Below are positions 1 to 13,606 of a stretch of 64,000 nt of DNA, in pieces. The notes under the pieces are model-generated. The model had not been told where the DNA came from and ran no database searches. It saw nothing but the letters and a program-made list of their open reading frames with translations. The stretch's first letter is position 1, and every line of letters starts with the position of its first letter. The position numbers were made by a program, and so were the translations under genes. The stretch is from Phalacrocorax aristotelis (lineage: Eukaryota; Chordata; Aves; Suliformes; Phalacrocoracidae): the NCBI RefSeq assembly GCF_949628215.1, contig NC_134281.1, positions 12,224,501 to 12,288,500 of the forward strand. The letters run 5' to 3'.

Positions 1-2098
1 TGCTACCAGGTACTCAAGCAGGAGAGAGGCAAGCGCCTTCTCCCATCACAAATCAGGATACAGGGCTCAATTGGACTGTGCCCAAAAAAGCATGATGGTC
101 ACATTTGGTGACATTCAGAGGACTGTGCCAGTCCACCATAAACACATAACTCAGGACCACTTAATCAGCTCCTTCCCCAATGATTCCTGAGGCCCCAGGC
201 TTTGTTCTGAATGTCTATATTGTATGTCTACAGCAGCCTAACATAGATACTGTGTTTATTGCCTATTGTGCATTTGCTCTCCTCTATAAAGGCATATGTA
301 GTCCTCTGACATGGAAAAATATTACTGAAGAGAAGGCAGTTTGAATTCTCACCTATCAACAAGTCATGACACAGCCCAGTCTCCAACTGCCTGTATTTGG
401 CTTGCTAACTCACAAATAGGGAAAATCTTTCTGCCTTCTTCAATAGGATTTTAGCTCATATTAAGCATCTGTTTGTTTTGTTTGTTTTTTTTCTTGCAAC
501 AACAAGTAGTTTTTGGAAAGTTCCAAGGGTATCTATCTAACCAGTCCTTTTAAAGCCTTATCACCTCAATATCAGAGATGGCATCATTTCTAAAGACCAG
601 TAATAATAATTTTCACTGGTATAAAATAAAAAGTTTTTAATTGCTCACTTTACAGGAAAGTTTAAACTGGCAGTTTTATAATGAACTTTGGAAGCTGAAA
701 TTAGATTGCTTGTTCAATAAATTTCAAGAGCAACCGACCTATGCCAGAGCAAGGTTTCACAATTTTGTATTTTGAATATCAAAAATACATTTTCTTTCCA
801 ACTCCCAGAAAGAAAGGATAGAAGAAGAAGCCTGGAACTGACCTACTTTCATTGCCAAATCAGTCAGTTGTTGAGCCAAAAGTACTCTATCAAACTTCTT
901 ATTGTTCTTAGCAAAGCACTGCCATTTCTATGAGTCTAGAATGATTTGTGAAAAGCAACCTTTCATTTTGTGACCTGCAAATTTCTACACAAGCCTTTCA
1001 AACAGTTTCAGAGCAACCAAACTTAGGGAATTGCCCCTGTGAAACAATTTCTATAATCTCCTTGATCTTTCCTGCCTCTTAAAGTGATGGTGGTCACAGC
1101 TGCAGAACAGAAGCTTGCCAAATGTCAAGATTTTTTCTATGGCCCCCTTAGTATTTTATAGTTTTTCTAATCCCCAGCTTCTAAATTCATGAGATAAAGT
1201 GAGCATTTCTGCACTGGTAAAAAAAGGAAGAAAAGATTTATCTCTCTCAGTTGCAAAGTGCAGCTTCAAGATATGAACCCTGAAGGCTACACCACCGGAC
1301 AATAAATAAAAACAAGTACCAACTCATCATTATTTTTAAAATGTAAACGCACATCTCATGATTTTCTAGACCCTTATGCATGATGCTGTGAGTGCTGGGA
1401 GTTGGGGTCAATGAAATAAGCTTATTCCCAAACAAGTAATGTTTATACTTCTCAAATTATCTCATTTCTCAGTTAAAGAATAACTGTTCACAGGCAGGAA
1501 TTGACTTTCTGGCAAGATGACAGGGTCTGGGGGAGCAGTCTTAGGGCAAAAGTGTCCTTCTTACTGCTGTCTGGGAAAGCACACTCTCCAAAGTGTCCCA
1601 AAAGCCCTCCCTGTCATCACTGCAACTAACCCCAGGCTTTCATACCAAGTTTGATCCCCAGTCTGTGATTACATCTTTTCACCTACTGATGCCAACTGCA
1701 AAGTGCGTCAATGGAGGATCTGAATAGCGATCACATAAATGATCTTCTTGACAGTAAGGAGGGAGGATTCGGGACAGTTCCCCTTATAGCTAGAAGGAGG
1801 AAGCTACCATCAAAATATCATGATACACAGATAAAGATGAGGGGGAGGGAATGGGATTGGAGGTCGGATCACTTGGGAAGGTATCCATCTCCCTGGAGAG
1901 AAGAACCTCAGAAGAACTTGGCTTGATTCTGACTCCAGAGATGCACATCGACAGCAAGCTACACTGAGCCAGATGTCTCACAAAGATCAGCGGCTCTAAA
2001 AATTTGTAACATTTAAAAGAAAGCATACACAATAATTTTTGCAAAACCTCTCCAACCTGAAGTGTTTCTTGGCTGTCTTTTATATTACTCATTTTGGC

Positions 2099-2115
2099 GG
2101 GGGGGGGGGGGGGGG
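2099..2115. repeat. Poly-G tract (17 G)
   Basis: An uninterrupted run of 17 G residues, closed by a single C and then two more G. Its length is likely to vary between individuals and between assemblies. Confidence 0.9.
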
Positions 2116-2456
2116 CGGAACTTTTTACTCCCCCTTCCCATGTCTAAGAAGTCAGTAAACATCTGACTGTTTCGCTGCACAGATCCCCTTTCAGGATCCT
2201 GTTCCAGTCTTGATTAACCCATAAATGCTTTGCTGGAACGAAGAATTCTTCTAATATCCTTAGCCTTTGACTTCAGAAGTTTGTTTTGCATCCAATCTCC
2301 TTGAACATATACACAGATAACCCAGAAAAATCCTAAATGCAGCTGGATTTTGCTGCAAAAGAAGCAGAGGGAAAGCAAAGGGTTGTCAAATGACATGTAC
2401 AAAAAATAGGATGCAGCTTCAGGACACACTGTCTTTACAAGAACTAACTGTTTTTC

Positions 2457-2470
2457 TTTTTTTTTTTTTT
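2457..2470. repeat. Poly-T tract (14 T)
   Basis: A run of 14 T within a slightly longer T-rich stretch. It could be the tail of an old minus-strand retroposed sequence, but no body of such an element is recognisable beside it. Confidence 0.8.
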
Positions 2471-5400
2471 CCTTTTGGCATTTAAACCAGCTTACACAAA
2501 GCACAGCCCTTTCAAAATCCCAGCAGAAACTTAAAAAAAAATAAAACTGGGCTTGTTCAGACCAGGTGACACCTTCACAGACTCCTGAAGCAAAATTGTA
2601 CTCAGATGCAGTACACAATAGATTCAGATGTTCAGGATTTACCAGGAACTTGGGACAAATCTGTAGAAATCAAAACTATCCCAATTAATTGGAATGCCTG
2701 CCAACTCTAACATCACATGTTCGGACCATGCGTCCAGCATAGAATGTATTTCTGGTGACCAAGGTCTCTTAGAAAGTGGTTTAGCACCAAGAAGAAAACC
2801 CTCCTGTTCTCTCACTATTTACAGTCTACAGACATGATATAGAAATCTCTCCGGATCTGCTTGGATGTGCTGCACACACCTACACTGAAAGCCACATTTT
2901 CACACACATGTGTGCATACGCTCCTTTTGCACTTTCAAGAGTGCAGGATTCCCAGGTCTCCCAGCTCAGCCAGTGTGGCCCTACCACAGCTCTGTTACCT
3001 GATCCTGCAGTTGTTCACTTTGCCATGGAGCCGCTTGCGTGTGAAAACAAGTTATAGGCTGAGGCTCCCACCAGAAACTTGCACTGAGTGTCTTAGGGCA
3101 AACCAAAATGTCCTAGTTCTCCATGCTAACTGCACACTTGTGACCCCCAAAAAGAGCAGCCAGGTGACAGCTCCATCATGCTGACTGCTTTGCACTTCTT
3201 TTTTTTCCTACCCTTTTTCTCAAAAAACATAATTTACTCTGCTTGAGGGAGCCTATTGAGTGTGTATCTGTAACAAGCTCTTCTGGGAGCAGCTGGACTG
3301 GTACATGCTGAAAGGCAAGGCAGCCCATCTCCTTTCTGGGAAGAGCAGGCAAAGGAAGGGTACTTGCCGGGGACAGGGAGTTCAGCTGGGCTCTGGCGTG
3401 CAGTGGTGGCACCCATCCATCCCACCTTCTCCTCCCTGAGCTCCTTGAACATTCTGTGCCACTGCTGGCTGCCCAGGACATCACCATGAATAAGTACAAC
3501 TGTCAGATTAAATCATTGCCTGGGTGGGATCTTCTGAGCCTATGACACATTCTGGGCACCTAAGACAGGCCAGGGAATCTGTCCAAGAAAGAAATCTAAC
3601 TGCAGCCGCTTCACATGGCAAATCAGCTTTGGGGCTATAGGATGAATTACGTCTTGCCCTGTTTCAAGAGGGTTAGAGGGGGTGGGAGGAGGAGACATAT
3701 AGACTCCCTTCACTGCTAATGCACTTGTAGAATAACTGTATTTAAGTCCCCAGAGGCTCAGAGCAGGAGGATGAAGCGACAGCTATTGCCGACAAAGCAG
3801 AGCTTTGTGGGGTGGTAGCACAGTGAGCCTGTGGGCTCTGAGCAGTGATGGTCAGAAGGATGGCAAAGGTTTATTGCTGCCACCCAATACCCAGAAAGAG
3901 CCAGGCTTTATCTAGAAGTCTCTCCTGGTGATAGTCCCCACTGCAAGGTCTAGCTGCTGGGAAGAAATGCATGAATTCACCCCACCAAAGTACTCAGAGC
4001 TGCTGGCACTGCGTTGGTGCCGTCCATGCATTCTATAACCTAGACTGGGCTTGGGGCATATTCTCAAAATTGTCCTTCCGTAGATTACTGGTGGGCACAC
4101 AGCACAGAAAGTGCTCATCAGGCTGATCCTCTCAGCAAAGTAGAGGTATTGATCTGCTTCCTTAACAGCTTCTGAAAGAATTGGCCCTACTTGTCTGCAC
4201 TCCATTTCACCAATGGCTCACCAGAGCTGCTCATCCCCTGGTGCTCTCCAGACCTTTCGGGAGATGTCAGCGGCAAAAAACACAGAGTGGTAAAAAACAT
4301 ACCTGTTCAGAAGATAACGAAAGGGAAATAATGTATGGACATTCTCCCTCTCACTTGTGGATTGCTTTCATATGAAAACATAACCAAACTTATTCTGTGT
4401 CTGCAGTTTCAGCTACAACTATGTCACCACCAATTCTAAGTGTGCTAACATCTATAACATTTTCTGTTGATCTCTTTTCCTCCCACTTTAAATATTTTTC
4501 CTATCACCAAGGGGGTTTTGAAAACCACGCTATTCTGGAAGCTGGGTTTCTTACATACATTTGCCACCTGCCTGTGAGTGGAATGCTAATTTTTGATGAG
4601 TATTTACTGCTGTGCCATACCTTAGCATGGGGAAAGAGGAGCCCCACTTGCCCTTGCTCTGACCTTTGGTGACCGTGGCACCAGGCCAAAGATCTCTGAG
4701 TGGCTTCATTCATGGCTGACTGTTTAATCAGGAAAAGTGACAGTAGTTTAAACAGATTTCCCTTGGATGTGCTCACTGAATGAATAGTAATGACCATAAC
4801 ACCTTATGTTAATATTGTGTCTTTCACCCAATGACATGACAGTGCTTCACAAGGGGGGACAAATTTGTTCATCTTTATGAAGACAGTTGTGGAAAAAGTG
4901 AAGTATAATAGGATGAAACACTTCTGCAGAGGACATTGGTGGAGACAATGGAGCAGAACCCAATGGGAAACACTGCCAGCCTCTGGCTCTAACCACTACA
5001 CATTACTCTTCAAGCTGAAAAGAAAATGGATGCTCCCAGACCTAACCTCAAAGCATGCTGCTCTCTTAGTGAATCTCAATGCTGCCACTGTTCTCTTACG
5101 GTCACTGAAAGAGTACAAACAGTACTCTGGCTGTGTCTGTTAGCCTAATAAAAGACCATGAGGTCCTTAATTAGGACAACTGAAAGGCTGACTGACCTTT
5201 AGTCCTCCCTAGCATCCCACAGGAAAGACCTTTCTACTAAGAACCTCCTTTGTGCTCCCCAAAAGCCACCTAAGAACCTGCCTGCCCCCAGGACTAAGCT
5301 CCTCCTCCATTTGGCAGTCGGTGGCTCTCAGAGGTGAGGAATGACAGGTATCCCTGCATTTTAGCCACACTTCTCTGCTTTCTCTGATTTGGTTCAGCAG

Positions 5401-8400
5401 GACATGGGGACTCACCTTTGACACTCTGAGCAGCCATGTGGCAGGTTTCTGTGAACTGAGCCAAGCCAAGCAGTGTGGAGCTTTTCGGCAAAGGAAGGAA
5501 TGGGAAGAAGTTGATCAGGAATATGCAGAGAAGAGGGCAACAACAAAATAAAGAGGGAGTTATGAATACAGAGGGAAGATAAAACTGGGATTAAAAGGAG
5601 GGAGAACTACAGACGCAAAGAGAACTGAACACAGATGGCCACATCTGCACTAGGCACAGCACAGATCTCAGGCTGGGCTTTGCCAAGCCGTCAGAGTGAA
5701 GATCCAATTAAAATGAAAGGCAGAAGACTGCTGCCTTCAGCAGAACACTGTTCCCTCCTTATGAGATCACTCAACACGCGCCTGATGCTGTCACTGACCC
5801 TACATTGTCCCGACAAAGTAATTCTCCATGACACCCTGCAGAGGAACAGTCATTTGTAACAGGCCGGTGGGTGGAGGGAAAATAATGGGGCAGGGGAAAT
5901 ACTGGCCCCCACAGTGGGAGGCATGAGTAACAACCAGACAACCCAAAGCATCCGACCTCACAGAGCTGTGCACAGGGGACACAAGGACTGCAATTCTTGC
6001 TAGGTTTATAGAAAGGAATGTAAGCTTAATTTGTGGCAGTGGGAAGCCACTAGGGATTTAGGGAAATTAGTAAAAGGAGCTGTTGCTGCGTTACTTTATA
6101 GGAACTTGACATGATGTTCAAATGCTGTCTGTTGGGAGCCTGGATTACTTTATTATTATTTTTAATAACTCCAGAGGGCTTTCTTTTGCAAAGGAACTCA
6201 AGCTGAGATGGTGGGTTTGTATATTCACTATTCATTTGTAGGGAGAATTGTTTGATGGATGCTGAAGTTTATGTTTCTTTTGCAATGAGAATTGCTGGAA
6301 TGTTTTGTGGCCCAGATCTGTGTTCTCATTTTCACCACGCAGTTATGTAAGACTCTGAAATAATAAAATAATGCTGGCTTTTTAAAGGGAAGAAATGGTT
6401 GCATGTGCTTTCAGTGTGATGGCCTGCGTGTGGTATTCAGCGAACAGCAGAAGTCTGATGTGTAGGGTCCATTCTGACGGGTCTGTGACATCCAGCAAGA
6501 TTCTTTGTTCTTCCGCTCGGAAATGAGAAGGAATCTGTGCTGCAGAAGCACAAAGGATTACTGGATTTGTGTGTGTGCTCTAGACTCTATAGACGTGAAT
6601 TAACATCAAAGTGTAGATCTCTCATTGCTCTGATATGTGTATTTTGGGGGAAAGGGAAATAGGACATTTCCAGCACTGAGAGGTTCTGGTAATTTCTGCT
6701 GTTCACCTGATTTCCCTTGTGCACATTCATTCCCTTTTTTGAACCCAAGGATATTTAATTTACAGAGGAATGGACATAAGGTCATTTAACTTGAAATGAA
6801 ATATTAGCTTGTCATCACATCCAAAGCACTTCATCATGCACTGCACAACTGCTTTCTTTATCCCCCAATATTCCTTGAAATGCAGGTGTCCAGTCAGTCT
6901 CTGATCTGTTATGCTCATTCTACAGCTTCCCTAGGCATCTTGATCCACAGCTAAAACACTCTACGTAAAGGTTTACCCAATGTTTAGTTTAAATTACCTT
7001 GCTACAGCCTAAACTTATTTACTTCTGTTCCCTCTTCATTGACTAACAAGTATAATTGATGCTCCATTTGCTTTCCTCAGTAGTAATAGAAGGTTGCATA
7101 AACTGTTTCCCAATATACTGTGTTGTAACATGATGGGCTAACTAGGTATTAAAATAGAGAGCAACAAACAATTTAAGATAAGAGATTAATAATGGACTGC
7201 AAAGACTGGGGAATCAAGCTACGGAGAATCAGGAATTCTAAAGGAACTAAATTCTGTTTCTGCCTTTCTTTGAATGCAAATTCAGGGTGATCCCATTAAA
7301 TACAAAGAGATTTGGGATAAATATATGCCACATTGAGAATATGAATAACAGTCCCAACTGCTGTACAAAAACACAAAGATTTTTTTTTATGAAGGTTTGT
7401 TCCTTCAGCAAGCTTCTACTAACTGCAGTTGGTCTGTTACTCAGTTAAGCTACGTGAGTGTAAGTACATCCATGTAACAGAGATGTACCGATCTACAGTA
7501 GGGATTTAGGAAATAATTTTGTTAAGTCTGTGTAGTTTCTCTGTGTAGAATGACCCTTTGTGTAAATGAGGCCCAGTGGCTCAGAGTACATGGGAGGAAA
7601 ATCTCCCAGGGTTCTCACATGCAGTATCCACCAAATACATCCTCAGGGAAAGCAGATTTGCTGCTGCTTTCCCATACAGAAGAGGCAAGAATCAGCTCAA
7701 AGCTGATCAAAGCAAGAATAAGCTGCTGCTGCTCCAAGATCTTGGGAGGATACATCTAAGGCCAAGGCATCTATAATAATAAGGTGTTCTGCTTTTATGT
7801 TGCTTCCAACCATGCTGTGAACATCCCCAAGATACTTTGCCAACATGGCTGTGATGAAATGCAACAGATAAGATTTCCTCTGCCCTTTTAAGAGGAAGTT
7901 TGAAAGCCCAGGGAGCTCTGCTGGAAGATAATGGGACACAGGCTGTCCATTTTCTCCAAAGGATGAAGATTAATGATAGGCAGATGATTAATTCAAACAA
8001 TGATAAAAAAATCCACTGAATTGTTACAAGATTTTATAAATTGGCTTTTCCACCTTTACAATCCACAGAATCTGAAAAGATCCATTCTCAGAAGCAATTA
8101 AGATCTCAGTCCGGTCCCTATCTTTAGGTTTCATCAGTTCCCATTCCAAATCTATTTGCACACAAATATTGGGAAGCCTGAAAGAGAAGCTGTTATATTG
8201 TAAATCAGTCAGGTGTCCTGTAAGACAGGAACTGAAGCCTCTGCTTTTATTAGTAGAAAGAACTGAGTCATTTGCCATGACTACATGATTCTTGATATGA
8301 ATTACTGCTTGTGCGGATCGCAACAGAAAAATACAAACCAGTGCACAGTGCCTGCCTTAAATTTCACATCAACATACATTGAGAACTAGAGATGGATGCA

Positions 8401-11400
8401 AATTGATCTTTGCATCTGAACATCCTTCCAAAGCTGGACTTGCCTTTATACTTTGCAGCACACATCTTCCTGAGCCACAAGAGAAATGGGAGACAGAGGT
8501 TGTGACACAGACCCGAAGTAGGGACAACTTGTGTCAGAGATGTTGATTGCTTCCTTTCAGACAAGTAGCTCTTTCTGGACTCTCTGCACAACAATTCTTT
8601 ATTTTTGCTGTAAACACTTAGAAGAGAGATATTACATTTGCCCAGAATACGGCTAATTTTATACATAAATTCATGACAAATGAGAAGTAGTTTAGGTCTC
8701 TCTCTGAATGACAGGGGAAAGAACTGGTGAACAAATGGGTTGCCATGAAGATTGCTGCAGTCAGAGACACCAGCCATGATTTGGTGAATACAACGGAACC
8801 ACACAGAGCTGTCATTTCAGAAATGACTTGAACTAGCAAGTGAGTAATGTTTTAGATTATTGTCCTATTGGTAGCTATTGTACTCATATTACTATAACAA
8901 GCACCACTACATTTTCAAACAGCTTCTTATAGTCATACTATGGAAAGTACTGCTTATAAATTATATAAAATATGGCTTTAAGAGCATATTCTCAAAACAC
9001 GTAACTGAACCAGTCCACTCATTCACACCTTCTGTTCCCACGTATCTATGGTATATCTTGGGTGCTGATGACCTTGGCAGTCAAAAGCTATTTCTATATA
9101 CATGATACATAGGAAACACATAACAATGTTCAGGTTGTCTCATCATAACCTCATCTCCTAAAGATATTACTTAATGCTATATTCCTTTGTGCTTACAGGA
9201 CTCAAGGTGAATCACTTGCCTGGAAATTGTCCTTCTCTTCTTAAAATGGGAATCTTGTTTTGGAGCATTCTTTTGCTGAGATAGTTTGGCTGGAACCATG
9301 AAATTTAGATATGAATACAAATTTCAACTACCCTGTAAGCTGTTGAAATCCCAAGGTTTGTAGACAGCCAGGATGACTTGAGCTCAAATTTCCCTAAACC
9401 GTGATTATGTTTGGACACAAGGAGAGTAACAGACTTGTGTAATACACCATGAGCTGTTGAAACAAATCTGGATCAAGCATGCTACAACTGTACCTAGAGG
9501 AAGTGAGTAAGAGAAAATTTCCCTAACATGATGATTGTTCCCATACCCCCAGTTTGGACTGTTTTGTGCTGAGCTTTGCAGAGCAAAACAGATCAGTAGC
9601 TGCCTTAGAGCAGTAGGTGTGAATTCTCTGAACTGATCCATGCACTCACCATCACAGAGGCAGAGACTGGGGAACAGGCAGGCCAGAGAAGAAAAAGAAC
9701 ACAATGTCCAGTCCTCTACCGGCCACCTCAGAGGCCCAGTGAGATCACCAAATGCTAAAAAATCTGCTCCATTCCTTTGGGAGCCCAAACTGAGCCTCCC
9801 CACTGCTTAAGGAACAGGAAAGGTTGGGTATCTTTGCTGCCTCAAATGAAAACTTATTGACGTTGGTCTGTTCTGTGGCTATTGTTTGAGCCCTCCTTCC
9901 ATCAAATAGTTTTCTCATCATAATCTAATGACCTTATTCAGCCTAACAGTGTGGTACTGAAATCCACTTCCCATAGAATCTCACACCCAAACAGTATTGT
10001 TACAGGTCTCTGTGGACTTGCACTGAAATAATTTTTCCATGTAAAGTGATATTGTTGCTTCTCCCTGCAGACTTGCATTGAAAACATTTTCCTGTTATAT
10101 CTCACATAGCATAGTGCTGTTGGTCTCCACAGACCAACCCTCTTTGGAATAGCTTTCCATGCAATTTCACATTTTAAATGCCATAATCCATAACCTTAGA
10201 CTAGTACAAAGCTGTTCCCCCCTAAAATTTCACATTCAAACAGCATCACTTTAGTTCCCTCCAGACTTGCGTTACGATCCATTTCCCATTCTAATGACAT
10301 TGCAAAGGAGATGTTTTACTTGTTGCTGTTACATTGATGTTGCAGGCAATTTACACTTCTGTGACTAGAAATTGCCATTCAGAACCTCATGCCATTTATG
10401 AGTGCCAGTCCAAATGGACAAAATACTGACCCTTACAAAACAACACTCGTAATGATATAGGACAAAGTAAAGCTGCAGCAACTTCACTGATAGCATAGGA
10501 ATGCCAGGCTGTGAATTCCAAATTATCTCATTTTTATCATGCTACAGTTTTCCCTCTTTTTTATGTTGTTATTCTTTCCACTTCTCTGAAATCCTTTCCC
10601 TCACTATGAAGTCTTCAATCCCTCACTCTCCTCTTCTCTCTCCTGTGCTGTATACAACTGGTACTTTCTGCCACTACTGTTCTCCATTGCTCTGCTGGAA
10701 TGCAATTTTAAAGACACTGGTTGATGGCCTTCTCATTTGCCTCTTTGGCCTCTTGCCTTTCAAAAAGAAAGCTCAAATTAACAGCCTCTCTTACAGTACA
10801 ATCAATTCTTACCTGCCAAAATTAATGACGTGTTAAAAATCAGGAACCCTCAGATCTGCTTGTTAGCTTTGTGTTTGTTACTTTCCCCTTCAATCTGCTG
10901 TTATCTGAACCATCGAGATTTAATTCCTAGATTTTTTTTTGCAAACTAGGGCCTAGAAACATCTACCTTTAGGAAAGTCACAGGAAAGTCAAAAATCACA
11001 TGACTTAAGGGGCTGAGGCTTTAAGAACAACATTAAATATCTTGAAAAGTACAGCCTGAGGACATCATGAGAAGTCATTATGCAGGGACCATAACTGGCA
11101 CAGTTAGAAAGTTTCTACCTGTTCGATACCCAGCGAACACATGAAGTGTTGGGCTGGCTCCAGTATTGCTGCCTCTTATCTACAATTCCATGAAAACCTG
11201 GACTTAATAATCCTGTCCTAGTAAAAAAGTCTCAGATTCCTGGAGAGCAGGAAGCAGTAGAATGGGCTTGTTTAAGGCTTAAAATCTGAAATACATATCA
11301 GAGGGGTGAAAAGTCTCATAAAACATGCTCTTCTTCCATAGAATCAACAGGTTTCTGTCTAGGTGAATAAAACACCTTGGCTGCATCATCCAGCATGTAT

Positions 11401-13572
11401 TTCAGTGTGTCACCATGCCCATAAGGCTCATGTCCTTTAAAGTATATTTGGACAGAAAAATTTCGTGTCAATACAGCTGTACAGCTACTACTACAGGTTG
11501 TCCTGTATCAAGCATACATCCTGTGAGCACTGAAACTACGCAATCATTTCATACAGGGCTTCAGTCAGCCTGTTATTGTGTAAATAAATTTCTAAGGGTG
11601 ATGTTTGAGTCCATATTCAAACCCTTCTGGATTTGAACAGGTTGCCCTCAAATCTATGGCACTGAAACTGTAGGTGCAAGTCCCTCAGCTGACAGCAGGT
11701 TGTTGTTTGCTGGCAAGCAATCAATTCCAGAGGGCAATGATACACTTTGCCAATGTGCTTCATTTTCTGCCAGAGGGCCTGATCAGGGGTCAGGGTCTCA
11801 CCGTACCTGGCACTCTACAAAGAGGGAGTAAAGCAAAGCCTTTGCCTCAAAGCACCTACTCTTTCTAAGAGTTCAAAAACAAACTGCCAAAGTCAAGGCT
11901 AGAGGATAAGAGGAGAAGGAAAACACCAATGACTAGAGTGTTTCACCTGCTCAGTGCTCTGTGTGCTCATGAAGAACAAAGGAAAAACAAATTCAAGCCC
12001 TTGCTTTGCCTGAGTTAGGTCTAGGGCTTGTCCCTGGATCATCCAAGTTAAATATCCCAGCTATTATTTTTGTAATCAGTCTCTGACCCAGTTTTTCTAC
12101 TTGGGAATTTCTATTTTGTATAAATAATTGAATATAAATTGGGCCAAAACTAGTGAAAGTGTGTGCATACATGTGAGACCACCGATTTACAGCCTGGTAG
12201 CAAAAAGCCAAGCTGATGTCCCTTGTGCTAATTAGACAGAGTTGAATTTGAATCCTGGCTCGGTCCTGTTGCAGGTGAGTTCTGTAGCATTTTTGCTACC
12301 CTCTGAGTTGGGGTAGGACTGATTTCCACATCTGCTCCAGATGATTCTTGACAAATCAGCATTTTTAGAGGAAAAAGTGTCTTGTCAGAAAGCTCCTGAT
12401 GAGCTCCTTAATGATAAGCTGCATAACCTGACAGGTTAGCTACTGTCCAGCTTAATGGCTCTGAGTAATGTCGTTTTATCTTCAAATGCTACTCAACTTA
12501 CCATCATTAGTCAGTTGATTTCTCCCAGGCATCACAGCAAGAGCACAGCTTAGTCTTCATTTTTGACAAATTAAGCCAGGTCTTATTTTTAAAAGCAAGG
12601 TAATTAGCAAAATACCTCTGGTGGGGGAAACACCCCTGCAGTCATTCAAAGACATGAGTCAGAGTGTTTCAAATCCAATCGATGTGCATTAGGTAACGTT
12701 TTGTTTCATCCTGACCTACACGTTGTATGCATCAGCTGGACCCTTTGACTTGCCCCCTTCTTCAGTCAAAGTGCACCTTAGGCCGTTCTTAAATATCACA
12801 GCGCTGCAGTGGAGCTCTTCAAGATGTGCATGTGAACACCTAGCCACCTTCATTAAGATCACAGTTTAGATAATGACCTCCCCAAAAACTCATACCAATC
12901 ACACACTTAATAGGGAGAAAATCTTAAATATGAAATTATGCAGATGAACATATTAGCTAACAGTATCTGAAATTATTCTATGAGAAGCCCTAGGGAGTTT
13001 GAATTAACGGTAGAAGCAGAGCATGTGAAAAAACCCTCTCAATGTCACTTTGTGCCGAGCATTCAAAAACCACACACAAACTGCGTATAAACTTGGCAAG
13101 TGCTTCAAGGGGTACAATCACCATAAATCTGGGATAACACTCTAGTCTATTCAAAATGATTTTTTTAAAGTACTGTTCTGTTGATGATGTCTTTGTTTTA
13201 TTTCATCCGGCTTAGACCATTCTAGACTGGCTATGTTTTTCTTTTGTTTACAGAAAGCGTCTCAAAGCCATAAGTCTCTGAAAGTCATCAGAATTATTAT
13301 TTCTGTGGAGACTCAGCTCAAACGTGGATAGGCTGAGTATACAAGTGTACGTTGCAAGTGATGCACATGTATCCCTTAGTAGCTACAGTATTCAGTTCTC
13401 ACACCTGGCACTCCCTGGAAAACTCTTCAGTTTTAGACCCTGTTCCTCACTTATTAAAATGGGTTATATATTGGCCATATTGCTATCTTCACTTTTCCCC
13501 TAAAAAGATGTGTACTTTTTTTGTTCTTGAAATGTAACAAACCCACCCCGCAAAGCCATGCACAGCAGATTT

Positions 13573-13606
13573 AAACAAAACAAAACCAAAAAAACCCAAA
13601 CCAACC
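13573..13606. repeat. A-rich simple sequence
   Basis: Irregular AAAAC/AAACC-type low-complexity sequence. No flanking target-site duplication was seen. Confidence 0.6.

Larger units (their letters stand above)
1..10000. other. Intergenic sequence, no gene seen
   Basis: AT-rich sequence on the far side of LSM3 from XPC. Every open frame here is short, has unremarkable composition, and lacks flanking splice signals together with recognisable protein similarity. The only distinct features are a 17-base G run near 2.1 kb, T-rich tracts near 0.48 and 2.46 kb, and a few short palindromes. Enhancers or non-coding RNAs cannot be excluded by eye. Confidence 0.6.

Noticed and set aside
2214..2618. A 134-codon minus-strand open frame.
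   Set aside because: It runs through a T-rich low-complexity tract that creates a Lys run, and no domain is visible.
3176..3499. A 107-codon minus-strand frame with Ser/Pro-rich composition.
   Set aside because: No family similarity and no splice context.
8364..8804. A 146-codon minus-strand open frame.
   Set aside because: No recognisable similarity, irregular composition, and no paired splice sites; a frame of this length is expected by chance in 40 kb of six-frame sequence.
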